Of a stretch of DNA of 64,000 nt, positions 42,171 through 52,056 are shown piece after piece; within the stretch, counting starts at the first letter, position 1; the number at the start of each line of letters is the position of its first letter. The position numbers were made by a program, and so were the translations under genes. Where the stretch lies: assembly GCF_014083865.1 (NCBI RefSeq), contig NZ_JACEFA010000009.1, positions 40,002 to 104,001 on the forward strand. The letters are read 5' to 3'. This DNA is from Paraliobacillus salinarum (lineage in GTDB: Bacteria > Bacillota > Bacilli > Bacillales > Amphibacillaceae). A model generated the notes under the pieces. That model was given only the letters and a program-made list of their open reading frames with translations. It was not told the DNA's origin and searched no databases.

Positions 42171-42224
42171 TTCAACATAATTTCTATACGAAGAAACACC
42201 ACTACTACTGTGATGTTTATTTCG

Positions 42225-43061
42225 TCAATATAATTTATTGGCTATGTTTTTCGTTATTTCCATTCTCACTTTTTCTGAATTCTTATAATTATTAATGGTC
42301 ACTCCTGTACAGATCAAATCAATTAAAAATAACTGTGTCACTTTAGAAACGAGCGAACCACTATCTAATGGATTTTCTTTTGCTGAAGTGAGTAAAACGT
42401 AATCAGCATATCGTGTTAATGGTGATTTGACATAGTTCGTTAACGCAATGACTGTGGCACCGCGCTCCTTAGCAATTGCAACAGTATCCACAATGTCCTT
42501 TGTTCCTCCGGTTAAACTAATCGCAATGACCACTGTGTTTTCATTCATAGATGAAGCACGCATCGCCATGAAATGTGGATCAATTGTTACATGGACATGC
42601 TTACCTATTCGCATTAATCGTGTTTGCATATCCAATGCCGCAATACCAGAAGAGCCCACACCAAAGACAACTACATCATCAGATGAATTAATGGCGTCGA
42701 CAGACTTCTGTAATGTTTCCTCATCAATAATTTCATAGGAATCTTCAACAGCTCGAACGACATTATTTTTGATTTTTTCCATGTACGTATTCTCATGGTC
42801 ATGTGTTGTAAGAACAGAAACCTCTTGAGCCAGTAAAAATTTAAAATCTTGAAAGCCTTTGAAGCCTAACTTTCTAAAAAAACGTAAAACAGTAGCTTCA
42901 GCAACTTCACTAGCTTCCGACAACTCCGTTAAGGAATGATAAAGTACATCATGATTGTTATCTTTAATATAGTTATAAATTTTCTGTTCAGATTTCGTGA
43001 AATTTTGTTTGTGTTGTTCCATTAATAAAGTTGGTTTCATTCCGTTGTGTGGGTTTAACAT
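42225..43061 (-). CDS. RpiR/MurR family transcriptional regulator
   Basis: This 278-residue regulator has an N-terminal RpiR helix-turn-helix (KIYNYIKDNNHDVLYHSLTELSEAS, ATVLRFFRKLGFKGFQDFK) and a C-terminal SIS sugar-phosphate domain (VVVFGVGSSGIAALDMQTRL, VVIAISLTGGTKDIVDTV). RpiR-type NanR proteins in Firmicutes and Vibrio control sialic-acid genes and respond to ManNAc-6-P. This is the obvious local regulator of the nan operon, and the 23-bp inverted repeat at 48746 is a candidate site. A GTG 6 nt upstream is in frame, but AAAGGATG fits the ATG at 43061 better. Confidence 0.9.
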   Translation of the reverse strand: MLNPHNGMKPTLLMEQHKQNFTKSEQKIYNYIKDNNHDVLYHSLTELSEASEVAEATVLRFFRKLGFKGFQDFKFLLAQEVSVLTTHDHENTYMEKIKNNVVRAVEDSYEIIDEETLQKSVDAINSSDDVVVFGVGSSGIAALDMQTRLMRIGKHVHVTIDPHFMAMRASSMNENTVVIAISLTGGTKDIVDTVAIAKERGATVIALTNYVKSPLTRYADYVLLTSAKENPLDSGSLVSKVTQLFLIDLICTGVTINNYKNSEKVRMEITKNIANKLY

Positions 43062-43087
43062 AATCACACATCCTTTAAAATGTTTAA

Positions 43088-43990
43088 TTACATTTTACTA
43101 TAAAAATGTTTAATTGCACCCAGTAAATTAGCTTTATTTTCATATTTAGCCATTTTTATTGATAAATTACTTTTATGATTTGGCATGAGCTTGTTGAACA
43201 ACGAGTCATGAATATACTCTAATAGAAAGTCACCTTGGGCAGATATACCACCACCAATAACAATCATTTCTGGATTAAATGTATGTACAATCGATTGCAA
43301 CCCAGTAGTTAAATGGTCTACCCATCTTTCTAAAACTTGTCTACTAGCCTGATCACCACTTCTTACATTTTCAAAAAACAGCTTCAAGTTTATCTTCTGA
43401 TTAAAAGTCTCTTCAACCATCTCTTGTAACGCCAAGCTAGAAGCATATTTTTCGTAACAGCCATTATTTCCACACGTACAAGCTTTTCCATTTGGATATA
43501 AATTAATATGGCCAACTTCACCAGCTGAATAGTTCGAACCGGTAAACAACTCACCATTTACAAAAATCGCTCCACCAATACCTGTTCCAATCGTTACACA
43601 AATAAAGTTTTTCACACCTTGTGCAGCACCCATCCAATGCTCACCAAGTGCTGTACAGTTCACATCATTCTCTACTTCGACTGGCAAACCAGTTACAGAA
43701 TGAATTAATTTAGAAACTTCCATTCCAGTATAACCAGGTATGTTGTCTGTTGCATAAACAACTACACCATTCTCATTATCAATTTGTCCAGCAGAGCTGA
43801 TTGTAATTCCTTCAATTTCCCACGTTTTCTTTAACTCCATACTCGTTTGAATTATTTTATCAATAACAGCTTTTCCACCTTGAAAAGCTTCTGTAGGAAA
43901 TGAATCTTCGAGTAAAAAATTAGCTTTTTCATCAGAAACAGCATATTTGATTGATGTTCCTCCAATATCAAAAACAGCTATTCGCATCAT
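43088..43990 (-). CDS. ROK family kinase, likely N-acetylmannosamine kinase
   Basis: This 300-residue ROK sugar kinase has the ATP-binding start RIAVFDIGGTSIKYAV, the catalytic ENDVNCTALGEHWMGAA region with Asp, the IGTGIGGAIFVNGELFTG loop, GEVGHINLYPNG and the zinc site CTCGNNGCYEKYAS. Placement between nanA, nanE and the TRAP genes suggests it phosphorylates ManNAc to ManNAc-6-P, the substrate of NanE. That is inferred from context; ROK kinases for glucose, fructose or GlcNAc look similar. GGAG lies 7 nt before the ATG. It sits between the TRAP large permease gene and the RpiR gene. Confidence 0.88.
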   Translation of the reverse strand: MMRIAVFDIGGTSIKYAVSDEKANFLLEDSFPTEAFQGGKAVIDKIIQTSMELKKTWEIEGITISSAGQIDNENGVVVYATDNIPGYTGMEVSKLIHSVTGLPVEVENDVNCTALGEHWMGAAQGVKNFICVTIGTGIGGAIFVNGELFTGSNYSAGEVGHINLYPNGKACTCGNNGCYEKYASSLALQEMVEETFNQKINLKLFFENVRSGDQASRQVLERWVDHLTTGLQSIVHTFNPEMIVIGGGISAQGDFLLEYIHDSLFNKLMPNHKSNLSIKMAKYENKANLLGAIKHFYSKM

Positions 43991-44053
43991 TATTGTGCTC
44001 CTTTGCTAAAAGTTGAAAGAGAGAAAAACCTTATGGCCTTTCTCTCCTTCGTA

Positions 44054-45334
44054 TTATGGACTAAAAAGATTCGGCAAGAATAGTACCAGATCTGGAAATA
44101 TAGTGATAATAAGTAATGTTATAACTAACGGAATCCAAAAAGGTATTACACCTCTCGTTATGGTGTGTATTGGAATGTTACCCACTTTCGAAACAACAAA
44201 CAGTGCCATTCCCATTGGTGGAGTTAATATTCCAATCATTAAGTTAAGTATAACAATAATCCCGAAGTGAACAGGGTCAACACCTGCAGCAACTACAACT
44301 GGTACTAGAATTGGTATTAGCAAAATAAGTAATGCTAACGACTCGATAAATGTTCCTAACAAGATCAATAATAAGTTGATCAATAGTAGTAAAATAACAG
44401 GATCACTTGTTAGAGCTAAGAAAAAGTCTGCAATTGTGATTGCTATTCTTTCATGAGCAATCATTTGCCCAAAGAATTCAACCGCCATAATCATTAGTAC
44501 AGCGACTCCTGTTAATTTCAATGAATCTACTACATTATCAAAGAATTTTTTCAATGTTAGTTCACGATATACAAAGAAACCTAGAATCATAGCATACACA
44601 GTTGCAATAACTGCCGCTTCCGTTGGTGTGAATTTCCCTGAGAAAATACCACCAATAATAATGACCGGAGTTAATAATGCTAAAAACGCTTTTCTAAAAT
44701 GATAGACACGTTGTTTAAATGTGGCTTTTTCTTCTTTAGGAAAACCACGTTTTTTAGCAAAAGTATAAGCAACAATCATTAAACTAACCGCCATAATCAG
44801 TCCTGGGATTGCACCTGCTAGAAATAATTTAGCAATCGATTGATCGGATACAACACCATAGATGATTAAAGGAATACTAGGAGGAATGATCGGTCCGATA
44901 ATTGCAGACGCTGCAGTTAATCCACCTGCATAGTCATCATCATATTTCCCATCACGCATCGATTTGATTTCCAACTGTCCTAATCCACCGGCATCCGCTA
45001 ATGCTGAACCGGACATTCCAGAGAATAGTACACTAGCCATAATGTTTACATGGCCCAATCCTCCAGTGAAATGACCTACTAAAGATCTAGCAAAAGTAAA
45101 TATTCGTTCGGTAATACCGGATGAATTCATCAACGTTCCAGTTAGAATAAAGAATGGAACAGCAAGCAATGAAAAAACATCAATACTATCAACTAATTTT
45201 GCCGCTGTGAAAAAAACTAAGTTCCAATCATTGGTGATGAAATAAACAAATGTTGAAACCAATAGCGTAAAACCTACCGGCATCCCTAATAGTAAAAGCA
45301 CAATCCATAATAGTAAGATTAAGAATACATCCAT
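44054..45334 (-). CDS. TRAP transporter large permease, DctM type
   Basis: This 426-residue large membrane subunit of a tripartite ATP-independent transporter uses a sodium gradient. About 11-12 hydrophobic segments are present, with family motifs LLLGMPVGFTLL, AVPFFILTGTLMNSSGITERIF, NIMASVLFSGMSGSALADAGGLGQLE, GPIIPPSIPLIIYGVVS and GILTPPMGMALFVVSKV. It starts directly after the DctQ gene. With DctP and DctQ, and next to nanA/nanE, it probably imports N-acetylneuraminate (SiaPQM-like). Confidence 0.94.
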   Translation of the reverse strand: MDVFLILLLWIVLLLLGMPVGFTLLVSTFVYFITNDWNLVFFTAAKLVDSIDVFSLLAVPFFILTGTLMNSSGITERIFTFARSLVGHFTGGLGHVNIMASVLFSGMSGSALADAGGLGQLEIKSMRDGKYDDDYAGGLTAASAIIGPIIPPSIPLIIYGVVSDQSIAKLFLAGAIPGLIMAVSLMIVAYTFAKKRGFPKEEKATFKQRVYHFRKAFLALLTPVIIIGGIFSGKFTPTEAAVIATVYAMILGFFVYRELTLKKFFDNVVDSLKLTGVAVLMIMAVEFFGQMIAHERIAITIADFFLALTSDPVILLLLINLLLILLGTFIESLALLILLIPILVPVVVAAGVDPVHFGIIVILNLMIGILTPPMGMALFVVSKVGNIPIHTITRGVIPFWIPLVITLLIITIFPDLVLFLPNLFSP

Positions 45335-45811
45335 TTATTTCACCACCTTTTTTTGTCTAATTTCTTTGATGTTTCTTTCAATTAATCGATAAAGCATTAG
45401 AATAGACAATACAGGCGATGCCATATATAGATACACATAAGAGATTCTCAGAGAAACAATTTCAACTGGCAACTTACGCATAGACATCTCATAGCCTACA
45501 TAAATAATTAGTAAAAGCACAGCAGCAATCATTACTTGGAAAATATAATACATTACTGTACGCACTTTTTCCGGGAATTTATCATAGAAGTACTCTATTC
45601 TTACATGCCCATCATGTTTAATTTCAGAAGCTACCGCAAGATAGGCTACATAAACAAATATGAATCTAGCTAGTTGTTCTGACCAAGTGATCGGACTATC
45701 TAACACTTGTCTTGAGAAAATCTGTGCAACTAAAACAACTAGCATAACAATGAATAATGACCCACCGACGATCTCTTCAAAATTCCTAAAAAACTTTTTC
45801 ATAGTTCTCAC
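45335..45811 (-). CDS. TRAP transporter small permease, DctQ type
   Basis: This 158-residue small subunit has four hydrophobic segments (about residues 13-32, 47-66, 86-107 and 125-146). It shows the DctQ motif SPITWSEQLARFIFVYVAYLA. It bridges the large permease and supports the elevator mechanism in known TRAP transporters. It lies between dctP and dctM with no gap to the latter, so the three are translated together. Confidence 0.92.
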   Translation of the reverse strand: MRTMKKFFRNFEEIVGGSLFIVMLVVLVAQIFSRQVLDSPITWSEQLARFIFVYVAYLAVASEIKHDGHVRIEYFYDKFPEKVRTVMYYIFQVMIAAVLLLIIYVGYEMSMRKLPVEIVSLRISYVYLYMASPVLSILMLYRLIERNIKEIRQKKVVK

Positions 45812-45827
45812 CTAAATTTTTGTGATT

Positions 45828-46856
45828 TTATTTTGCGTCTGCTATTTGTTGTAAAAATGCCTCGCCATCGCCCTCAATATCCTTTAGATATTTAGGGTAA
45901 GCTTCTGATACAGCTTCTCTAAATGGTGCTAAATCAGGCTCAGTAACCGTAACGCCTTCTTCTTCAAATTTAGATATTAGACTAGCTTCTTCTTCATTAA
46001 ATAATTTTGTATGTTCTTCCGCTGCTTTATCCAATCCGTCTTGCAAGATAGTTTGTAAATCTTCAGGTAATGACTCCCAAGTATCTTTACTTACTACATA
46101 GTTCGCATCGTTAACAACATGATTGGTTAGAGCTAAGTAATCTTGTACTTCATAGAACTTCTGAGCATCAATTGTTGATAACGGGTTTTCTTGCCCATCA
46201 ACAGAACCAGTTTGTAATGCTAAGTAAACTTCAGTAAATGCCATTGGTGTTGGAGATGCACCAGTAAATTCTGCATAATCTAGTAATGTATCTGCTTCTG
46301 GAACACGTAATTTTAACCCTTCCATATCACTTAGTTCTTCAATTGCACGATTAGAAGTTGTTTGTCTTGTACCATTGTATGCTGTTGCAGCTATTTTCCA
46401 ATTATGTTCATTGTATAATTCCTCATGTAAGTCTTTTCCGAAATCAGTTTCGTAAATAGCACGTTTCAAGTGATCAAAATCATCAACGATATAAGGCAAG
46501 CCTAACAATGATGCACGTGGTACCCAGATACCAAAACGTCCAGACTCAGCAAGTGTGATATCTAATGTGTTCTCTCTTACTTGCTCAAGCATTGCACGGT
46601 CATCACCTAATTGTGAATCAGCATAAATATCTAAAGTAAGTTGTCCGTCACTCTCTGTTTCAATATAATCAGCCAATACTTCTGCAGCTTTATATTCATT
46701 TTGAGCAGTACCTGCAACCATACCAAACTTTAATTTGTAGCTTTCTGCTTCCTCTCCACCATCATCCGTTGAAGATGCAGTATCATCATTCGAACAAGCT
46801 ACTAAACCAATAAGTAAAGCTACTAAAGCCCCTAAAAACATTAATTTCTTTTTCAT
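45828..46856 (-). CDS. TRAP transporter substrate-binding lipoprotein, DctP type
   Basis: This 342-residue extracellular binding protein starts with a lipoprotein signal (MKKKLMFLGALVALLIGLVAC) and should be lipid-anchored at Cys21. The TRAP DctP fold shows YADSQLGDDRAMLEQVRENTLDI, a segment with the usual conserved arginine (GLKLRVPEADT) and LALQTGSVDGQENPLSTI. The conserved Arg binds the substrate carboxylate in this family. Context suggests sialic acid as ligand, but binding residues for N-acetylneuraminate cannot be confirmed from sequence alone. It is followed 16 bp later by dctQ. Confidence 0.94.
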   Translation of the reverse strand: MKKKLMFLGALVALLIGLVACSNDDTASSTDDGGEEAESYKLKFGMVAGTAQNEYKAAEVLADYIETESDGQLTLDIYADSQLGDDRAMLEQVRENTLDITLAESGRFGIWVPRASLLGLPYIVDDFDHLKRAIYETDFGKDLHEELYNEHNWKIAATAYNGTRQTTSNRAIEELSDMEGLKLRVPEADTLLDYAEFTGASPTPMAFTEVYLALQTGSVDGQENPLSTIDAQKFYEVQDYLALTNHVVNDANYVVSKDTWESLPEDLQTILQDGLDKAAEEHTKLFNEEEASLISKFEEEGVTVTEPDLAPFREAVSEAYPKYLKDIEGDGEAFLQQIADAK

Positions 46857-46997
46857 AAGAAAGACCCTCTCCTTTTATAAATTAAAATTAAATTAAATTT
46901 AGTAATACAATGATGTCAATTTAATTACATGCGCCATACTGTTTATTTCCTTAGGTTTTATGCTAGAAAAATATCCACCTCCCTAATAGAATAAAAT

Positions 46998-47011
46998 ATA
47001 AAGCGTTTTCA
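46998..47011 (-). promoter_or_regulatory. cre-like site between nanA and dctP
   Basis: Minus-strand TGAAAACGCTTTAT matches the CcpA operator consensus at 12 of 14 positions. It lies in a 237-bp gap between nanA and dctP that may also carry an internal promoter. CcpA binding would repress TRAP expression when preferred sugars are present. Confidence 0.6.
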
Positions 47012-47093
47012 TTGTTGGTAATAAAATTTAACCTATTGGGTGCTATTCATTGGTGTATTGATTTTAAATGATCATTTCAACTTATCTTTTCTC

Positions 47094-47960
47094 TTACAAA
47101 TATTTTTCTCCAATATGCTTAGCAATAGTGATTCCTTCAGAAGATAACGCCTTCATTGGTTTTCTACATAAACCAGCATCCACGCCTTTGGTTTTCAAGA
47201 TTTCTTTTATTGTTTGATAAAGGCCGTTTTCTAGAATCTCAGCAATTAAATCATTGGTAACCTTCTGAATTTCTCTTGCTTCATCAATTCGTCCAGATTG
47301 TGCAAGTTCAAAGATTTGCTTCGCTCTATGCCCATTAACATTAAACGTACTTCCGATAGCTCCATCGACGTTCAACACGCTAGCAGAAAGCATCATTTCA
47401 TCAAATCCTGAATATACGAGTTTTTCAGGGAAATAGTGTCTAATTCTTTCTAATAAGAAGAAATCTGGTGCAGTAAATTTAACCCCGATAACTTTATCAT
47501 TTTCAAACAATTCACCAAACTGCTCAAGATTCATATTCACACCAGTTAGTGCAGGTATAGAATAAATAATTAAATCATTGTCCACACTTTCTAAGATCGT
47601 GTTGTAATAGTCCTTAATTTCTTCAAAATCAAATTTATAATAGAATGGTGTAACTGCAGAAATCGCGTCATAACCTAGATCTGTGGCAAACTTAGCTAAA
47701 TCAACTGCTTCATCAATATTTAGCGCTCCTACTTGCGCAATCAATTTAACTTGATCTCCTACTTCATCTTTAACAATTTCAAAGATCTGCTTTTTTTGTT
47801 CGGTGGAAATTAAGAAATTCTCGCCTGTACTTCCATTGACATATAAACCATCCATTTGCATGACATCAATATTGTAACGAATAATTTCTCTTAAACCGCT
47901 TTCATTTATCTGCCCTTTTTCATCAAATGAACACATCAATGCTGTAAATAATCCTTTCAT
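47094..47960 (-). CDS. nanA: N-acetylneuraminate lyase NanA
   Basis: NanA splits N-acetylneuraminate into pyruvate and N-acetylmannosamine. The 288-residue (beta/alpha)8 aldolase has the DHDPS/NAL-family motifs: [15 protein letters not shown] (substrate carboxylate binding), [28 protein letters not shown] with the catalytic Tyr, and [13 protein letters not shown] with the Schiff-base Lys. The N-terminus [20 protein letters not shown] is typical for Gram-positive NanA. It is 39 bp downstream of nanE. Confidence 0.95.
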   Translation of the reverse strand: MKGLFTALMCSFDEKGQINESGLREIIRYNIDVMQMDGLYVNGSTGENFLISTEQKKQIFEIVKDEVGDQVKLIAQVGALNIDEAVDLAKFATDLGYDAISAVTPFYYKFDFEEIKDYYNTILESVDNDLIIYSIPALTGVNMNLEQFGELFENDKVIGVKFTAPDFFLLERIRHYFPEKLVYSGFDEMMLSASVLNVDGAIGSTFNVNGHRAKQIFELAQSGRIDEAREIQKVTNDLIAEILENGLYQTIKEILKTKGVDAGLCRKPMKALSSEGITIAKHIGEKYL

Positions 47961-47999
47961 ACGATCCTCTCCTTATTAATAGTTTGATAGTTTATTTTG

Positions 48000-48686
48000 T
48001 TATTGTGTTACACCTTCGTTGACCGCATCTGCAAATTTCTTAGTTATGTATTGTGGTCTAGTAATAGCTGACCCTACAACTACAGCATGCGCCCCTATGT
48101 GCAACGCTTGTTTCACCTTTTCTGGTGTATCGAAGTTCCCTTCAGCAATAACCGGAATAGAGACATGATCTATCAATTCTTCTAATAGATTCATAGGTAC
48201 GGTTCCTTTCGAATACGGTGTGTAACCTGTCAATGTTGGTGCAACAACATCCACTCCCGCTTTCTCAGCTGCAATTCCTTCCTCAAGTGTTGACACATCA
48301 GCCATAAACAATTGTTTAGGATACTTTGCTCTTACTTCCGTAAAGAATTCTAAAAAAGTTTTCCCATCTGGTCGTTCTTGTTTTGTTGCATCAAACGCAA
48401 TAATATCAATGCCTTCTTGAAAAAGTTCATCTACCTCTTTCAAAGTTGGTGTAATAAAAACATTACTTCCTTGATAATCCTTTTTTATAATTCCAATAAT
48501 AGGGAGGTCTACTTCTTGTTTTATAGCCTGTATGTCTTTGACTGTATTTGCACGGATGCCTGTTGCACCACCCTGCTTAGCTGCCAATGCCATCTTAGAC
48601 ATAATATATGGATCATGAAGTGGTTCATCTGGCAATGCTTGGCAGGAAACAATCAAATTTTTCTGTATCTGCTCCAATATGCACAT
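48000..48686 (-). CDS. nanE: N-acetylmannosamine-6-phosphate 2-epimerase NanE
   Basis: NanE converts ManNAc-6-P to GlcNAc-6-P, which then enters amino-sugar metabolism. The 228-residue TIM-barrel protein has [42 protein letters not shown] with the catalytic lysine region, [11 protein letters not shown], and [14 protein letters not shown] then [14 protein letters not shown]. An in-frame ATG at 48701 exists, but GAGGAG lies 7 nt before the ATG at 48686. It is the first gene of the nan operon. Confidence 0.95.
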   Translation of the reverse strand: MCILEQIQKNLIVSCQALPDEPLHDPYIMSKMALAAKQGGATGIRANTVKDIQAIKQEVDLPIIGIIKKDYQGSNVFITPTLKEVDELFQEGIDIIAFDATKQERPDGKTFLEFFTEVRAKYPKQLFMADVSTLEEGIAAEKAGVDVVAPTLTGYTPYSKGTVPMNLLEELIDHVSIPVIAEGNFDTPEKVKQALHIGAHAVVVGSAITRPQYITKKFADAVNEGVTQ

Positions 48687-48718
48687 AAATAATCTCCTCA
48701 CTATTTATTTATGATTGT

Positions 48719-48748
48719 ACTATAACAAAAATGACAATCAGTTGTCAA
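48719..48748 (-). promoter_or_regulatory. Promoter of the sialic-acid operon
   Basis: Minus-strand -35 TTGACA (48743-48748) and -10 TATAGT (48719-48724) are 18 bp apart. The -35 overlaps the inner end of the adjacent 23-bp inverted repeat by 3 bp. Confidence 0.82.
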
Positions 48749-48798
48749 CGCTTTCATAAAAATGATGACGCGAAATCATCATTTTTATGAAAGCGTTG
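48746..48798. promoter_or_regulatory. 23-bp inverted repeat (operator candidate) at the nan promoter
   Basis: Perfect 23-bp arms at 48746-48768 and 48776-48798 around a 7-bp centre contain ATGAAAGCGTT. The right arm continues as TGAAAGCGTTGGTT, close to the CcpA cre consensus, and the other arm holds the same half-site. Position beside the -35 suits an operator for the operon's RpiR regulator, for CcpA, or for both. No T-run follows on the minus strand, so it is not a terminator. Confidence 0.7.
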
Positions 48799-48840
48799 GT
48801 TAACCAACCATTGTTATATACGCCATTAGATGGGTTTAAG

Positions 48841-48883
48841 AAAAAAAATAAACCCCAATAATTTTGTCAATGGTGGTTTATTT
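48841..48883 (-). terminator. Terminator after the DUF5107 gene
   Basis: Minus-strand AAATAAACC pairs with GGTTTATTT around an AT-rich interior and is followed by TTTTTTTC. It separates the DUF5107 gene from the nan promoter. Confidence 0.85.
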
Positions 48884-48995
48884 TTGATTTAAATTTGAAT
48901 TTAATTTGTTGATAAAACTTGATTACTCTCTCATCCAAAACCTCAGAATCATATACAGACTAGTAATCTCGGCTGTTTATATAATCAAGCACCTA

Positions 48996-50942
48996 TCATG
49001 TTGCTGTAAAATCAAATCGATATGGAATTTCTGTTATTTCTCCATATAATTCTTGGTGCATATCTCTCCATAGTTCACCGATTCCAACTTCTCCTTCTCT
49101 AATATCCTCCACAATAAGGCCGCCATCTGCACAAAGTAAATCATACGCTTGTTGCACCTGACCTGTTTTGTATAATGCAAGAATATAATAAAAAGTTAAT
49201 CTACTATTATTTTGCTCTTTTTCATCCAAAGATTGATAAAGTTCAAGTGTTTTCTCATATCCTGCACAAATCGATAGCATTCTGAAACCTTCCTTGAGAT
49301 AAGAAAGATCATGTTTTTGCATCTGTATTCCTTTGGCAATCATAACAATGGATTTATCCCATCTTTCTATCATTACATATACTGACGCCAAGCCATGATA
49401 TGCCCATGCATTTTCTTTTGCTAGGTTAGACTGATGAAATTCTTTTTCCGCTGCTTGATAGTTTCCTTTTTCAAAATAAAGAATACCAAGCTGATAATGT
49501 GCATACCAGTTCTTCTCTGGATTTTCTTCTACCATTGTTTTAAGCTTCGCAAAAAACAAATCATCATTCATAAAAGGAGGTGGCGCAAGTGTACTATCAG
49601 GTTCTTCTAACACTCCGGTCTCTAAAAAACAACGCCAAATACGTTCTTCTTCACTAGCATGAAATTCTAAATGCTTGGATATATCAACTTTTCCTTGTAC
49701 CTTTTGCTCTATATTTTTTAATGCTCCTATCCCGCTTCCTTTTTGATAAAGTTTCGCACTTTGCTTAGCCATTTGTTCCGTATTTGATAAAACCTTCTCC
49801 ATTTCTTGAAATGATGATTTACTTTTTACCGCCTGAGTAACGGTCTCTCTAGTTTCTTCAAAAGATTTCTCTAAGTGTGCTTCATCTAGTTGAAAAGCAC
49901 CATATCGTTCAAGCCACTCCCATGTAGTATTTGGTTCCATTAGAAGACAGCCATACTGTGTTTTCCCTAGACCGGCTTGTAATTCAATATATCTTCCAGC
50001 ATCCTCCGTCAAAAATTCTTGCCAGTGATCTGCGGCCTGTTTGCTTCCCCATGTAAATAGTTTTCTTGATTGAAGTCGGCTAGTAGACATATGCAGAAGT
50101 CCATATCCATTCTCATCCATATGTGCAATATACTTTGGATCATCTTTATGCATGTCAAAGAAATAATCTACTGCTGCCGGGATATTTTTGTACTTGGTAA
50201 TATCCACATCACCTACAATCGGAATGTCTACTTTATACACACCACCCTCATGAAACGTATATGCTTGCTTAGCTGGAACAACAATTCGGCCATTTTCATG
50301 CTCAGGCACTGCAATATTACTCCACCAATACATTGGCACTACTTCTTCCCCAAAATTAACAATTCGTATTCTGGCATTTAAAAATTCGTCTTTTTCCCCT
50401 AACCAGAAGTCCATCTGATACGTCACACCACGGACTCGTTCATACTCATACATCCGTAAAATTGGCTCTCCATCATCACCTTCTAATACCGCAGTGTACA
50501 AAGGCAATGTTGTAAATGGAGAATGTCCGATCACTCCAATGTTCCATTCTACCCCTCCACTAAACCATGCGTTCCTGATAGCCAAATTACTAAAGCGGAT
50601 TACATCATTGGTATATAACAAATTGCGATTCCGTTTCTTATCCCAGAGTGACCATAGCCTTCCACCTAATTCAGGTAAAAAAACAGCCTTCAAATAATCG
50701 TTTTCAAGCACGATTGTTTTTACAGAGCTTTCTTTTAGTTCTCTAGAGTAGTTATTGAATTGTCGGTAAGGGTATGAATTTAAACGTTTTCCATAACCAC
50801 CATGAATATCGTCCTCTTCATCTAAATGAAATTCCAGATCATTCTGTAGAATCAGTCCACCAATTAGATCCGGAACAGATGCCTCTTCCCCTAGTTTTCC
50901 TCTTTTTATATTTTGTTGCTCAAAACGAATGGTAGGTTTCAA
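48996..50942 (-). CDS. DUF5107 domain protein with TPR repeats
   Basis: This protein of about 648 residues has an N-terminal DUF5107 domain of galactose-mutarotase-like beta sequence (AVFLPELGGRLWSLWDKKRNRNL, NAWFSGGVEWNIGVIGHSPF, PMYWWSNIAVPE; about residues 70-340). A helical C-terminal half follows with tetratricopeptide-like pairs (NWYAHYQLGILYFEKGNYQAAEKEF, AWAYHGLASVYV). DUF5107 proteins occur in carbohydrate loci of Firmicutes; their activity is not established to my knowledge. A GTG at 50954 is in frame, but GAAAGG abuts it, while AAGGGTGA is well placed for a TTG at 50942. It lies upstream of nanE with its own terminator, divergent from the AraC gene, its likely regulator. Confidence 0.82.
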   Translation of the reverse strand: MKPTIRFEQQNIKRGKLGEEASVPDLIGGLILQNDLEFHLDEEDDIHGGYGKRLNSYPYRQFNNYSRELKESSVKTIVLENDYLKAVFLPELGGRLWSLWDKKRNRNLLYTNDVIRFSNLAIRNAWFSGGVEWNIGVIGHSPFTTLPLYTAVLEGDDGEPILRMYEYERVRGVTYQMDFWLGEKDEFLNARIRIVNFGEEVVPMYWWSNIAVPEHENGRIVVPAKQAYTFHEGGVYKVDIPIVGDVDITKYKNIPAAVDYFFDMHKDDPKYIAHMDENGYGLLHMSTSRLQSRKLFTWGSKQAADHWQEFLTEDAGRYIELQAGLGKTQYGCLLMEPNTTWEWLERYGAFQLDEAHLEKSFEETRETVTQAVKSKSSFQEMEKVLSNTEQMAKQSAKLYQKGSGIGALKNIEQKVQGKVDISKHLEFHASEEERIWRCFLETGVLEEPDSTLAPPPFMNDDLFFAKLKTMVEENPEKNWYAHYQLGILYFEKGNYQAAEKEFHQSNLAKENAWAYHGLASVYVMIERWDKSIVMIAKGIQMQKHDLSYLKEGFRMLSICAGYEKTLELYQSLDEKEQNNSRLTFYYILALYKTGQVQQAYDLLCADGGLIVEDIREGEVGIGELWRDMHQELYGEITEIPYRFDFTAT

Positions 50943-51096
50943 TTTTTTTGTCACCCTTTCTTTAAAAATATAGCTTTATTATATCTAGCAAACAGCTTGA
51001 TAACATTGTATTTAATTGCTCATTCATTTTAAAAAATTGCTATTTTTAATTTGTTTAGTTAAGATAAAATTATAATTTTACATAGGAGAATTATTT

Positions 51097-51938
51097 ATGA
51101 TTGTAAACGATTCCAAAATTGCAGTGGATTCACATTACTATATTTATACCCCAAGCGTACTAGCAGAAAAACTGTATTTGTATCCTCTATCTATCGGCCA
51201 CTTTTTCTATGAACCGAACTATTCTCTTACGCGTGAAAAATTCGATAGTTTTCTTATTATGTTTATCGTTAAAGGGACATGTGATATAACCAATGGTGCA
51301 AATCAATTCACTGCAAGAAGTGGACAGTTTGTTTTGCTAGACTGCTATTCACCACACAGTTATGAAAGCTTGGAATCATGGGAAGCGCTTTGGATACACT
51401 TCGACGGTCAGCTTGCTCGAAGTTATTTTCAAGAAATCAGTAATCAGCATGGACATGTACTTACTCTTGAGGATACTACAACGACCTATCTTCATTTAGA
51501 ACAAATCTATACCCTATTTCACTCCTCTTCTGCTATATCAGAGGCTAACATTTCGACTCTTATTACCGAACTGTTAAACGATCTACTCAGGGGAAAAGAA
51601 AATAAATTGCACGGGAACCACTCCGAGCCTGTAGCAAGAGCTGTTAAATATATAAACCAAAATTTCAAAAAAAACTCTCTATTGAAACATTAGCGAAAAA
51701 AGCAAATAGTAGCACCTATCATTTCATTCGTACTTTCACTAAAGAAACCGGCGTGACACCTTATCAGTATGTGATGAATACTCGAATTGCCGCTGCACGA
51801 TTTCTATTAAAAGCTTCAGATGCTTCTATAAAAGACATTGCTTTTTCTACTGGCTTTCAAAGTGAAAGTAGTTTCTGTACTTGCTTTAAGAAAATCGAGC
51901 AACTTACTCCAAGTCAATATCGGAAACAGATTGACTGA
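51097..51938 (+). pseudogene. AraC family regulator interrupted by a frameshift
   Basis: The 5' part (51097-51693) encodes an AraC-type N-terminal cupin sensor domain (residues 1 to ~150, with SFLIMFIVKGTCDITNGANQ-like sequence) and the first helix of the DNA-binding domain, then stops at TAG. From about 51670 another frame continues KKLSIETLAKKANSSTYHF, FTKETGVTPYQYVMNTRIA and IKDIAFSTGFQSESSF, a complete AraC helix-turn-helix. The break coincides with an 8-A run at 51667-51674, so a one-base indel, sequencing error or slippage explains it. It is divergent from the DUF5107 gene and would be its natural regulator if functional. Confidence 0.85.
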
Positions 51939-52056
51939 ATTAACTAATGTATTTTCCAAATGAAATTTCAACATTAATTATTAATGCTTCTTGTAAGTAT
52001 ACAGATACAAATATATACTCTAAGTAAACACTTTCATTAACTTATAGGAGGTACAT

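Noticed and set aside
48746..48798. The 23-bp inverted repeat as a terminator for the DUF5107 gene
   Set aside because: A better terminator lies at 48841-48883, and the inverted repeat runs into a -35 element with no T-run.
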